A program made the translations under genes and the position numbers. Below are positions 11,037-23,503 of a stretch of 64,000 bases of DNA, one piece after another. The notes below the pieces were generated by a model, which saw nothing but the letters and a program-made list of their open reading frames with translations, did no database searches and was not told where the DNA came from. The DNA is from Todiramphus chloris collaris (Eukaryota; Chordata; Aves; Coraciiformes; Alcedinidae), in contig JANVCC010000020.1 in assembly GCA_025345505.1 (NCBI GenBank), positions 51,695,523 to 51,759,522 on the forward strand, in the 5' to 3' direction. Positions within the stretch are counted from its first letter, which is position 1, and every line of letters begins with the position of its first letter.

Positions 11037-14000
11037 ATTAAAAAAAGACACAGAAGTCATTAGCTTACTGGGTTTTAGATTTGCTCTCATCCTCCCGCCT
11101 GCCATTCACATGGATTTTGTTCTTCGGTCTGGTTGTTCCGCAAACTGTTACATAGGCTGAAGGAGGGAGAGGAGTCAGTACCTCTCACTGCCATGAAAAA
11201 AATAAAAAGGCAAGTAGGTTTGCCACGTGAATTTCAGAAAACATGGTCAAGGCTCAAATCGGGTCCGTTGCTTTGCAAAGGGAAGAAGCGTTGTTTAGAA
11301 GGCTTGGGAGTGAGTATAGCTGAGGAAGTGTCTCTTGGATATTTTGTAGCATGGACTTTAACATCATCCCCATCATTGCTTTCTGTTAACTGAAATTTAG
11401 ACTTACGGGATTGATGGAGTGAGCCCAAAGAAGGCTTTAGACTGAGGCTTTATTTGCTCCCATTATGCCCACCTGATTATAGTACCTCTGTTCTTACATC
11501 TTTGTAAATTGAACTCTTCCGAACTTTGACATGAGAAGGTTATGAAATACACCAGCAGCTGCAACAGAATGTATGTTATTTTAGGGTTTATTTTGGTTTG
11601 GGACTTGTGTGCTGTACATGAACTTGCAAGTAGGAGAAATAGAGTTTGTTGCTAATTCATTAGTTTTAGCTATGAAATAAGCAGTTTTATACTATTAGAG
11701 TCATTAATGGTGTGTTTGTGTATATATATTGTCTTGGTCACAAGGAACCTGGGATAATGCCAGTCTAATCTAATTTTTTTTAAGAGGAACTGTTTAGTGG
11801 AGTATTGCCTACTTCTTACTTAACTCCATACCTTGTTTACTTACTCCATGAGCAAATCTGTTTGTTCAGCCCATGCCCCATACCAAAAAATCCCCTTTCT
11901 TTCCAGCCTTGCAGACTCCTTTGGGTGTCCACATCAGGCTGCACTGTGTTTTTGATCAGTCCTGTGTCAATCTTCAGGACAGATGCTGCACTCATTTTTA
12001 TGTAGATAACTTTCAGCATGAGGAAAAGAGGCTGAAGAGTAAAAGAAGGGGGCTGTATTTATCCATGGGTGAATTAATTTGTACGTATGTGAGCAGTAAC
12101 TTTCTCACCTTTTCTCTTTTCAATCACTTCACAAAAAAAAATAGTGGTGTGGGTTTTCCTGAAGGCCTTTATAATTTATTTTTTGTGTGTGTGGTGGTAC
12201 TGGTAACTTTAGCTCAGCAGAATTCCTTAGAATGATTCCTTGGTGTTGTTGAATGTCATAATTAATGGGTTTTCTCTGGAAGTGAGACAGGTAGCCAGGG
12301 TTTTGGAAGCAGAAATCCTTTGTAGGGGAGAAGTTAATGAGACGGAGACAAGGAGAAATGTAGTAGTGGGAAGCATCTGCTGTAGTTCTTAGCAGTTTTC
12401 TTTGTGTTAGAACTGCTCTCTGCTTCCCTTCCAGTATAGACTGTTACACTAAAATGAAGGGAAAAAATATGGTTTAAACCTCAGGTTCCCTTCTTAGGAA
12501 GAGTGAGGAGCTGGGTCTGGTCTGCCCAAGAAATGTTTTCTACTTAAGCAGTGAAGCTTCCTCAAGCCAGGGATATTTTGGTGGAGTGTTAATTTTGAAG
12601 ACCTATTTTTCTTCAAGTTTCATATGCTTTGATAAGGAAATCAATATTGCCAAATGAGAACAGGATTTATGAATACACACGCTTGGGCTTCTCTTAATCA
12701 AATCTCATCTTCCCAAAATCAGACTTCTTGGTGCTTTTACAAGAAAGCAACAACAGAAATGTCTGAATAATCTAAAATCATCTGTAAAGCAGTATGTGTT
12801 ATGATAATTCCTTTTGTAGCAAGGCAAGATCATTCTCTAGCTGTAACGCAGAGGTTCGGTAGGATATCAAGTCTGCAGTGTATGTTAACAGAAATGTAGC
12901 ATCGGGTAATGCTTTTGTTACGACAGTATTCAAAGTTACAGAAATACTTCCTGTTGTCTGTGATGGAGACTTTATTTTTACTTGCCTCACAATACTAATG
13001 CTCAACTAGTCGTTAGTTTATCATTGCCATATATTTTGAATAAATTCTTTTCCTTGAGAATAAAAAAACTATCAATGAATTCAAGAGTGTATTCAGTTAT
13101 GCCAGATGCACAAGTAAGAAATCTGCATGTGCGTAAATAACTTCCCTTGGATTGCTAATGAAGTTGACAAGCAAGAAAACAAATGGCATGCATTTTATTC
13201 ATTAAACTGATTACTTAATTGAAGAATTACTTAAAACTATCCTCTGACACAATGACTACTTCTTGAACCTTATCTTTATATCAGGCGCTTCTTAATTGCT
13301 TTTAATTCCCTGTAATTCTTTTTTTCACCATCCTTTTTAAATGTTTGTACATGATCTGAATCCTGACGTGTGGGATCTGAGTTATGCTGAATCTGTTCTT
13401 CTGGTGTTGTCTCCGCTTTTGGCCATATGGACGTCTTTCTTTTTCTTTGAGTCTACTGAAAAGCCTTACTGTGAACAAGAACGCTTGGTTTTTTTTTTTC
13501 TGAATGTGTTTGTTATCAGTTCCTGAAAGATATTAAAATTCAGGTGAAGGGAGGAAAAAGGTCATTACCATGAAGTAAGTTGGGATGAGGTTACATTTGA
13601 CTGAAAGCCTAGGAGTCCTACGTGCTCATCTTGGGCAACCCTGGAGATTTGAAGTTAGGAAAGAAAAATTACGGGTTTTATTTTATCTTACTCTACTGAA
13701 GAAAGTATGTTATGGCATTTCAAACAAATACCTTCATGCAGAAGTGTTTTAACTGACCAGGTTTTCTTCTTTATTTGCAGATCTAGAGTTTTCTTCTTGG
13801 TCTCTAGTCTGCGGCAGAGAAACGAAGTGATACATTTATATATGGCCAGCATTGCATTGGAATGTAAATACAAAAAAGATGCCTGTAGTGAATTTAAGTT
13901 TGGGATCACAGTGTAATGAAGAAGGATGGGAATACTGGTAGAACTTGGTCTTTTTTAATGACATTGTTTTTCCTGTGAGCTGCTTTGTGCTTAAAATTAG

Positions 14001-15276
14001 CTTGATTAAAATGAAGCTAGAGGTGCTCCTTGATTTTCCTTGACATATCCTATTGGGCTTCTGGAAAGCTTTTGTTACTTAACACTTGGTTGGCTGATAA
14101 GGGCAGAACTGTGGCTTTCAGGTGTGTATTAGCTGACACTCAGTGCTCAGTGATCTGCAGCTGTAGTAAGCCTCAGAATGAGGTTTCCTGTTGCCTCAGC
14201 AGTGATAAATTTTCCTCTCTCAGGTTTTACTTACCTGTTAGTATCTTAACTACTTCATGCAAGTAAACAAATCCTTCAGAAATACCTGTGTTTTAATTTG
14301 TGAGCGTTTGGAAATCACTGTGGTCATTTTATTCCTAAAATATGCAGTCATCTGTGTGGCGGTGTGGAGAGGCATTCCCTAGGTGGGAGGAGGAGGCTGG
14401 AGGTGTGCTGTGGCTGCAACGAAGCTGGGCTGCACGTCCACTCATTTCCAAGGAGTGTGCCTTGAAGGAGAAGTTACAGTTTGGCAACTGGAATAAATTT
14501 AAGAGCAAAAGTGTAAACTGGGTCACAGGGGAAGACTAGGGAGCTTTCTTCTGAGCAAAGTAGTCGTAGTGGCTGAGCTCTAATGTGAAAGAAAACTCAA
14601 CATGCTGCCTGCACCAGCTCTGAGACTAGGCATGGCCCAACCTCGTGCAGCCACGAGGGCTGAGGGCATCTGCATTTTCTGCTTTGAATAGGAAGTTATT
14701 CAATGCACAAGGTTATAATTTTGGAGTGCTTAACAGTAATAGAGTCAAAACAACTTCATGGAATGAAATTTGCAACGAAATGCTGCTGTTCCAGGAAAGG
14801 AGATGCAAATGCAAGACTTCATATCCATTCATTAAGCAACTTGTCACTGAATTCAGTGAGCTCTTGATTCAACAAATGAGATGGTCGCTAGCCAGGTCTT
14901 CATAAAGCGTAATGACAAGTGAAGTTTTGAGTATTGTAAGCAGGAATTGTATCCCTTTCCAGAGAACCTGACAGACTTCTTGTGAGTCGCCAGGATCTTA
15001 AATGAGTCTTGAAACAAGGCAGTACTGAAGAAATTTATGGGATGGGTTTATAATCAACTGATAATTTAATTAATGTAGCATCTTAACTACTTGTCTCAGA
15101 TTTAATTTTTTCCAGATGTTTAGTTTTAAAGTCTCTTTAGAGACTCATGAGGAAGGTAACATCTGGGGAGAGCATTTAAGGCAAGCTTGCATGAAGTAAA
15201 GCAATGAAACTTTACTTGTTGCCTTCCATGTTGATGCAGGCAAGCCTGAGATGTGGGTAGGTTATACATATTTTTT
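11037..15276. other. Noncoding single-copy DNA
   Basis: AT-rich, with no recognisable gene. Two exon-like open frames are noted separately: 12799-13005 on the minus strand and 13781-13916 on the plus strand. The remaining open frames are short and overlap each other on opposite strands without any domain signature. Confidence 0.7.
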
Positions 15277-15304
15277 TATATATATATATATACACACACA
15301 CACA
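15277..15304. repeat. Compound (TA)n(CA)n microsatellite
   Basis: About eight TA units (15277-15292) pass directly into about six CA units (15293-15304), preceded by a run of T. It is probably length-polymorphic. It lies about 240 bp upstream of the CR1 copy but is not part of it. Confidence 0.9.
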
Positions 15305-15547
15305 TAGATTAAAAAGCCAACTTTGTTCTGAGTAATACTTTAATTTTTAAAACAAAACAAAAAAACCCTCCACAACTGTGACTAGGCAAGTGGTAATCAC
15401 AGTTTATACTGGCAGTTTTTTCTGGACTTTGGCAAAAGCTCAGTAGCTTTTACTACTGACATCCACAGAGGTCAACTTTCAAATCAATTATCTTGGCCTA
15501 AGTACAGCTAATCTTGTTCCTGAATTACAGTAAGACTTAAGTGACTT

Positions 15548-15974
15548 GGGAAACGAAGCTCATGAAGGGCCTAGAGCACAAGTCCTATGAGGAGTGGCTG
15601 AGGGAGCTGGGGTTGTTTAATCTGGAGAAGAGGAGGCTGAGGGGGAGATCTTATCACTCTCTACAACTACCTGAAAAGGAGGTTGGAGTGAGAAGGGGGG
15701 CAGACTCTTCTCCCTGGTAACATGTGACAGGACCAGAGGGAATGGGTGCAAGCTGTATTAGGGGAGGTTTATGTTCCTTCACTGAAAGGGTTATCAAACA
15801 TTGGAACGGGCTGCCCAGGGCAGTGGTGGAGTTGCCATCCCTGGAGGTATTTAAATGGTGTGTGGACCTGGTGCTCAGGGACATGGTTTAGTGGTGAGCT
15901 TGCAGTGTGGGGTCGAAGGTGGGACTGGATGATCTTGAAGGTCTCTTCCACCCAAAGGCTTTCTGTGATTCTGT
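15548..15974 (+). mobile_element. CR1 retrotransposon, 5'-truncated 3' end
   Basis: This matches the 3' part of avian CR1 (chicken repeat 1, a non-LTR LINE). In order it shows the AACGAAGCT...GAAGGGCCTAGAG segment, GAGGAGTGGCTGAGGGAGCT, the TGGAGAAGAGGAGGCTGAGG block, the CTCTCTACAACTACCTG block, the GGCTGCCCAGGGCAGTGGTGG block, ATCCCTGGAGGT, GGACATGGTTTAGTGGTG, and GATGATCTTGAAGGTC. It ends in GTGATTCTGT, the typical CR1 terminus. The element is about 430 bp, against roughly 4.5 kb for full-length CR1, so it carries no reverse transcriptase domain and cannot move by itself. Near 15768-15776 about 20 bases of the consensus appear to be missing between the GGGGAGGTTTA and TTCACTGAAAGG blocks. 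The open frames on both strands here are products of the repeat. No clear target-site duplication is visible, as is usual for CR1. Confidence 0.95.
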
Positions 15975-18460
15975 ATAGAGCAGGAGAGCTCATCAGATAT
16001 ACTGTAAATAGGATGGAAACAAAAAGAAGAGCTGTTGAGTTTTCTTTTGCTGAAAACTTTAATATGCTGTTAAGGTTCTGTGTTAGATGAGTGTGAGCTG
16101 CTCACTTAGTAGCCTGGATGAGAGCAAATAGCAACTGGGGCAGCTAATGTGATTGTAAGATGCTTGGCCTGCATTCTTAACAGTCACTTAAGGAGAATTT
16201 TTTATTCATTTTGTTGACTCTCCTCAGATGAAAGGTTGAAAAGCAGACTCTGTCAATATGTCAGCAATCTTTTGCTTTTATAGTATGCAGTAGAATTATA
16301 GGACAAGTTATCTGCATTTTCTACTCATTTGCAAATACCTGATCAGTATTGCAAGGATTTTTTCCTATCAGTCCTAAATGATCTAGTTGCGTTTTCTTCA
16401 GTTTGTGTGGCAAAGGGGGTTTTATCTGTACATGTTTCATTTTCTAGTAGAGTAGATGTTAGGATTTGTAAATGGTATTGCCCAAACCCAAGTAGTAGTG
16501 GGAAGTTTCCCCAATGGTAGGTGCAAAGCACTTCAAGATATGTTTAAAGGGTTAATAATAATTAAAATCATTTTCTGGAAAGCTTTATGTTAAAGAGCAT
16601 ATTTGTCCATATGTTTTAGATAAGCTATCTATATTTTTGCAGAAAACTGATATTAAATGGAAATTCAAGCCTTGGCGGCTTTCTTAACAAAAGACACTTG
16701 TGGTCCAGAGCTCTGAGGTCCCAGGACGGTTCCATTACTCTAATTCCACAGCGTGAGCTTTAAATATATCTGGAGATTTTAATGGATCACATGGGAAGTA
16801 AATCTCTTTGTACCTGCCTTAAGCCATATGTTAGTGATCCAGGCGCTGAGCTGCCTATCTCTTTCGCTCAGACCCAGCTGTGCACTTCCAGAAGGGCTGA
16901 GGTTTTTTTTCGAACTGGAAAGGGAAGTTTCAGATTCTGTTCTTTGCCCCCTGCTTTTTAATTTTGATTGTGTAATTTTATACTTGTTTGGGGTTTTTTT
17001 CGGCAGATAACTTTTGATATATTTCTAAATCTAATGATGCTTTTAAAAATGCTTTGTCTTTTAATGTAGTCACTCTAGTCTTTAATTTATGTGCCTTCCC
17101 TGTTGATCAAGTTTGTGTTCTTACTATTTAAACAGCACACACAAAACCTATTTGTTCCCAATTGCTATTGCTGAATATCGATGCAAAGCAAAATTAAACA
17201 TTAGGTTTAAATAATGGACTTGGTTTTCATACTCTGTTTTATTGTTTTCTAATATAACTATAATCAGTGAATATTGTAAACAATTCATATAACTGAGACA
17301 AATAAAACAGGATTGAAATTTTATGCATGACAGGATACACAGACTGTTAATATCTAAGATGCAATTTATTTTTAATAAACTACAATTCCCATTTGCATCT
17401 CTAACCACTCTTCTGAATGCTGCTTGTGTTCCATTTGTTTTTCAAAAGTTATACTAGTTTCTTCATGGTTTTTTCAGGGACACCTTAAATCACTGGATGA
17501 ACTCCCCACCCTGGAAATCTGAGACTGATATTCTTCCTCAATAACCAGACCCTTCTCTGCTGCAATTCCTGGAAAAAATATTCATGGCCAGTAATTAATA
17601 AAGCTTTCAATAGCGAAGGAAGGCTTTTTCCATCTGCAGTATCTTGGTAGTAGTTGTAAACCCAGTCTTTGTCTATTACATATTTGTGGCATGGGTCTTA
17701 AGGCTGTTGCTTGCCACTTTTCTTACGCTCACTTTTTTTTTCTCCGCTGTCAGAGGAAGATTTTATTTAAAAATTGGAAGTGGAGGTGGCGACAGAGCAC
17801 TAGGGGAAGGGCTCAGAAATGCACTTCAACAGAGTGGCAGGTAGCTTATTCCTCAAAAGCGTATTTTAAATAGCAGAGAGAAGGCACCTTTATAGAGAAA
17901 TTTTGAAATGGAGGGAGAATAGTGTGATGAGAGCAGAGAGTAATTTTTTTACTACTTTTTTCTCTTGATAAGAAGATAGTTTTGTTGAGGTGTAACTGAA
18001 TAGGAGGAGGAGAAAGCCTCCACCAGCAGTGGCAGGATATTGGTGGGTATGATGAGGCGAAATGGCTGAGGGGGAAACTAGCAGGGGCAGATAAATGGTG
18101 AATGTTGCTGTGGAAGTTGAGAAGAAAAGAGGTTGATGAAGTTTACTGGATTTTTCAGGTTGGGGTTACTCCAACCAAAGCTATAGAAGCCTACTTCTAC
18201 TATGACGTGTGTTGCAGTGAATAATGACTAGAAATCTTAATTTCCTGTAGAAAGCTTAATTTCTTTTAGCATTAAGCAATATGAAACTTATCCTTTTAAA
18301 ACAGAAAATTGATGCAGTTATTACTCCTTTCAGGAAGATGCAAATTACATGCAGTATTACCAATAAAGTTTATACAACATACTCTCTACTCATTGTCTTA
18401 GGTTTAATGATGTAGGCTAATTATACCATGCCATAACTAACCAAGTAATAATAAAATTGA

Positions 18461-18473
18461 TTTTTTTTTTTTT
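18461..18473 (+). repeat. T13 homopolymer followed by C-rich tract
   Basis: Thirteen T are followed by CCCCCTCC. This is a pyrimidine tract with no acceptor AG immediately downstream. Confidence 0.85.
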
Positions 18474-20058
18474 CCCCCTCCATAAGATGCTCTGGGCTTG
18501 TAGTTCTTGGATTTAATATACCCATGTAATTGCACAGTGTTGTAGTTCAGCACATCATTAGCGAGTATTGAGCTTGTAAGTAGTGTTGCGAGAGCATGCA
18601 ATGTCTTGTCTGCTTTGTCCACACTTAGATGTTTGCACTTTGACAACTGGGGAAAAACGTTGTTGACTTCAAATAAATACAGAATTGCTGAATTTCGGTT
18701 ATCTGCATGGGGATAAGAAATGTTTCTCAATTCACATTTTCATTTCCTCTTTTTTTTTAAGTGAGCTGAAGGCATGGTGTCTGTAATAATATATTACTTC
18801 GGTAGACAAAATAGTGTGGATGGAATTTGCCGTGACTTCAGTTGTCCAGGCTGCCCCTTTGCCGCTTCTCTAGCCAGTGGAGCAAGAGCACATCTCCAAA
18901 AGGCCATCCAACCTTTCCGAAAATAGATGCCTCACAGCAGAGCTAGTGTCTCCTCTGGAGTTACTGATGTCCCCCTCAGTCCCTGTAGGCAGAGATGGAA
19001 AGTGTTTAACCTAAGAAAAATATCTGATTTAGACCTTTGGGTTACATTAAATGTAGTTGCTTTAACTTCTTCATCACCTTTAATGGAAGTTTGCAGCAAC
19101 TGTCTCAGACTGTTACTTCCATCTAGTTGAACTGGGCTTTAGTGGATGTGACTGCTTGTTTACAGTAAGATACGTCGCTTCTTGCTCAGGAACATAGGCA
19201 ACCTTTGAACTGGGACACCTTAACAGTGTGCTTCCCAGCTACCTTCTTGAAGTATCTGGAGGGTAAAAGTGGTGACCCCGATAAGGCAAGTAGACTTGGT
19301 GGAACAGGTAGAGAAGGGTCACAGAGGAGCTCAACCAAAGATGTGGCTGGTGGTAACCAGGAAAGCTGCCTAACATGGCAGGATTTTGGACGAATTGGGT
19401 CCATGGGGTCGCAAGACTTGTGGGGTTTTTTGTTTCTAATCTGGACGTCTTTATTGGTTGCTGTGCTTTGCGCTATACATTTGAGACAGAATGTGTGATG
19501 CTCGGTCCTGGTAATGTTCTGTTGCTGGGTAGTTTTGCTGTTAGCTCTGTGGGAGCCAATTTAGCTTTTGTGATCGCTTGCATAAAAGTATTTTTTTCTG
19601 TAGTTTAGATTAAGCTTAATGATTTTGTCATCTTTTCTGTTACCTTCCTTGAGGCAGGAAGTAGAAAAACCAATACTGGGTAAAATAACATCTTACTTTA
19701 TTTCCGTTTAAATAGAGTTCATGGAGCAGCCGAGACTATTTAAAATACATTATACAATGTATCACGCAGGAAGAAAAGCCACCAAATGAGTGGATTTAGA
19801 ACCACAGTTTGACTAGCAGTGGGTTGCTTTTAAATATTGACTGATTAGTAACAGTTTTAAGTGTAAAAGAAAGCAAAAATTGCTTCTTTTTTCATATTGT
19901 GTGAAGAGATTTAGGTTTAAATTTTTGAACCCACTGTATTCCATCTTGAATGAGATAAAACTGTTAAGCTGAAGGGCAGTTTGGCCCATATACTTGTCTT
20001 TTTAATCAGATGAAGAAGGCTTAATTTTACCAGTGGTATAATTTGCTTGTTTGTGTCT

Positions 20059-20105
20059 ATGTTGTTGGTTGTTTTGTAGTTTTTGTTTGGTTGTTGTTTG
20101 TTTTC
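20059..20105 (+). repeat. G/T-rich low-complexity block
   Basis: The sequence is almost entirely G and T, built of GTTGTTGGTTGTTT-like words. The minus-strand open frame across it is asparagine-, lysine- and threonine-rich and looks like a composition artefact. Confidence 0.75.
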
Positions 20106-23100
20106 CTCCCACTTTCTTGATGAGTCGGCAGAATCTAAATGACAGATACTCTGCAAATAGGTACCTGGCATTTAGCATCACTAGAACTAATGCTGCTGTT
20201 GCCATAATGTTACAAAAATGCCTTCAATGCATCTGTTTTCCTGGGACTGAATTCCAGATGTTAATTTACAGTCTGCCATCTGCTTGGGTTTGGTGGCTTT
20301 GTTGAGTTTCAGGTCAAAATTACAACTTGTCTGCTGTCAGGAGAGTGCCAGTGTTTGCAACACCCGCATCTTATGCCGAATGTGTGTCTGTAATTGCAGT
20401 CTAACTTGTAATTTTGCCTTAACTTGCTAGACAGCAAGCATACATAGCATAAAGCTGCTATAATTTTGTGACCCTTCTTGTGTGTGCGCGCACTCTTTAG
20501 TTTCTGGCATGCAAAAGTTACAGGCTCTGCAGCTCTGAATTTTATTCTTTGTGAGCTTGTGGAGTAAGTATGGTAATGTTGGGAAGCAGACAATGACCTT
20601 CTCATCTTGCAGGAGTGTTGAAACTCTTCCTTGATGCAGTGATCAAAAGCTGGGTGTAATCTCAATTCTATGACTGTAGTAAATGTTGGGTTTATTGCTA
20701 AGTGAAAACATTTTCAGCTTTTAACTACAGAATTGTAAACTACACCTCTGTGACGGCAAAAATAAATGTCAGTCTCTCACTTTGAAACATGGCTGAACAA
20801 TGTGTGCTAACAAATATGCTGGTATGACTTTTCTTGCTGAAAGTCTACCTTTGAATTTATGTGAAATTAGAGATGTGCAGCCTTTACTTAGACAGTCATT
20901 ACAGTTGCAATCATTATCTGATACTTCAAACGGTAAGTACGCTTAATCTCTGACCTATATTGATGGTTGTTTTTTCCCCCTGAATTTTTTTTTGCATACT
21001 CAGATGAAACAGTAGCGAAGAAAGGGAATGGTTGGAGAATGAGTTATCTCTGTGGTGTTGTTTTTGCCCCAAGGACACTGTAGAAGTTTGTGCTACTCCA
21101 AAAGCAGTAAGTCCTGAGGTCAAGTATGACAGACGCACACACATGAGCAAAGCAGTGCATATGCACAACTAATGGCAGTTAGTAACAGCTTCTTTAATTT
21201 AGTTTATGGGCAAGTCTTTGCTGCGTTTTATCATACTTGTGTGGCAGTCATTTCTGTCGCTGAAGTCCTTTAAAGATGTAGAGCAGCAGCTGAGGATGAT
21301 CAGTGCTGACAGGTGAGTGCCTGTTTTGTCTGCAGTGTTCTTTCACTTGGTAATGAGCATTGCACTGTGCGCTTCTTAAGTAATCAGCTTCATTTTTGCA
21401 ATATGTGTATACAGTTAAATGAACTTTGTTTCTGTAATTCCACAGGAAAAAATACATTGTTTTTGAAAAATAGTGGCTTATAAGCACTACAGGTAGTTGA
21501 AAATACTGCAGTTCTTCATTTAACTTCATTTAACTTCACTTGGGTGCTTTTAACAAATCTTTCTGCCATTGAGTTAACATAATTCATATGTGTTGCTGCT
21601 GGGAATGGTTATGTTAAAAGTTTTTCCCTTCCACTAATACGCTCCATGCGTAGGGTTACCATGCAAATCTAATGATGCAAAAGACAATTTTTTGCATGTA
21701 TTTTTTTTAAGGAGGAAAAAACAGGGCAGTACCGCTTGTTTCTAATGTATTGGAAAATGAAGCATTGCATTGCAATGACTTGTGAAAAGGTAGCAAAAAC
21801 CTTCTGTATCACTTTTTATAACCCAAATCTGGATAATGGTTCAGAGTAATTAAACTCATGAATGCATGGTCCTGAGGTTTACCTTTTTCTATACAAGAAA
21901 CTGTAAATTATTTAGACATAGTTAAAATGGATACATTTTTTGTGATAAAACACTGTAAAAAATATGACCTTGTTTTCCTTCTGTAGATTTGCTTCCATTC
22001 TTCAGTTTCTATCTGTTTGACTTCTGTTATTCTTGCTGTTATTAGGAAACTTTAAAAAAACTTTTATAACCATAAAATCCTCTCTTACATGTTGGGCTTT
22101 GCTAGCGGTTCAGAACCAAAACTGACAGCAGTCTGGCTGTCAGGCTTGTTGGATCTGCCTCTGAGTTTGCCACTAGTGTTTTTTGGGCATTGCTCCTTGC
22201 TGCTTCTTCCCAGGCAACCGTGGTACTGCACTGCGAGTCTCTCCTGTGGCTGGGCAGGCCCCAGACTCTGTGCCTGTTGTAGGCTCAAGCTGCACTTCTG
22301 GTTTCTCGTGCTGAGCTGTGATGCTTTTCTTTGCTATGTGTGCCAAGTGGAACCTGGATCATCTTAGTTTTCCTCTGTTGAACCTGTAATACTTGCTGTC
22401 AGCTGTGGCACCTTCAGGCAGTGGCATCCTGCTAAAAATGCTGGTGGGTGACTGATGGCTTCATGTTACAAGTCCTGCTGTGAGGCAGAGACGTTTTGAC
22501 CCACTGTGGCTTCTCATGTCCCATGAAGCATGTTGGAAAACAAATGTGTTTGAGTTGGTTTGAAATGTATCATCATATAAACTGTGCTCAAACGTGGATA
22601 CTGGCACGAAATTCAGTTCTCTTGCTGAGCATACAGTGTTTTTTCCAGATGTATGTATGCTGGTAATTGGCAGCCCTGACAATTTCTCTCAGTATTATTA
22701 AGAGCTAAGAGCTCCACCTGTAAGTCTTTGTTGTCATAGGATTAAATCAAGGCTGCCAGTTATCAGGCAGGGAAAAAAAAAAGGAAATATGAGTTTTCAG
22801 TTAACTCTGTTAATTGCATGCACTTGCAGGCTCAAATAAGATGAATGAGTTCTCCATGTAACATATTTTGCTGCAGTGTTGCAAAAGAACATTAGGTTTC
22901 TGGTGTGGCTTTTATTTGTCTCTCCTACCGCGTGCTTGCTGTATATTGCATTAAGTGTAAGCAACACTTATTTAAAGAACTGAAACAACTCAAACCTTGC
23001 AAGTAGAAAAGATTATCCAAAGAAATTAGAATCTTGTTGCAGGGAGTGCTTCTGCTGATTTAACTCTTTTCTGTGCTATTCTGTGCTATTCAGTGCTGGA

Positions 23101-23381
23101 TGGAAATGTTCTTTTGCTTGTTCTGGGTTTCAGAGTGGGGATGATGGTAGTGGGAAATCCAAGATGATGGAGAAGGTTGACAGACTTCCTTGGCTCTTCC
23201 TCTTGCTTCAGTTGTTGAAATTTTTTTTCCTCTGGATGCCAGCGGTCTTAGGCCTGCTGGTTTCTGCCAGAATATATACATGAGTTGGCAGGCCTGATAT
23301 CTGTAACCTTTTCCATACCTTGTCATGGAAGTTTTCAGTCTTGTACTAAAATCTCACAAATAAAACTTTTGGAAATGTTTG

Positions 23382-23503
23382 GTATTGTTTTTTTTGTGGG
23401 TTTTTTTTCTTGCTTTGGTGATGTTGTTTTGGGGTTTTGTTTTTTTTTGTTTGTTTGTGTGTGTTTTTTGGTTTGTGGGTGTTTTTGTTGGTTGTTTGTT
23501 TTG
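23382..23503 (+). repeat. G/T-rich low-complexity block
   Basis: About 120 bases consist nearly only of T and G, with T8-T9 runs, TTTG and TG units. The F/C/V/G-rich open frame across it (23285-23590) is a composition artefact. Confidence 0.8.

Noticed and set aside
15654-16090. Open frames of 74-114 codons across the CR1 copy
   Set aside because: They lie in or run out of the CR1 3' end, which does not encode the reverse transcriptase. They are not a host gene.
22089-22367. 92-codon frame beginning with a methionine and hydrophobic stretches
   Set aside because: The overlapping minus-strand frame is also open, cysteine and leucine come from CTG/TGT-rich DNA, and there are no splice signals or domain.
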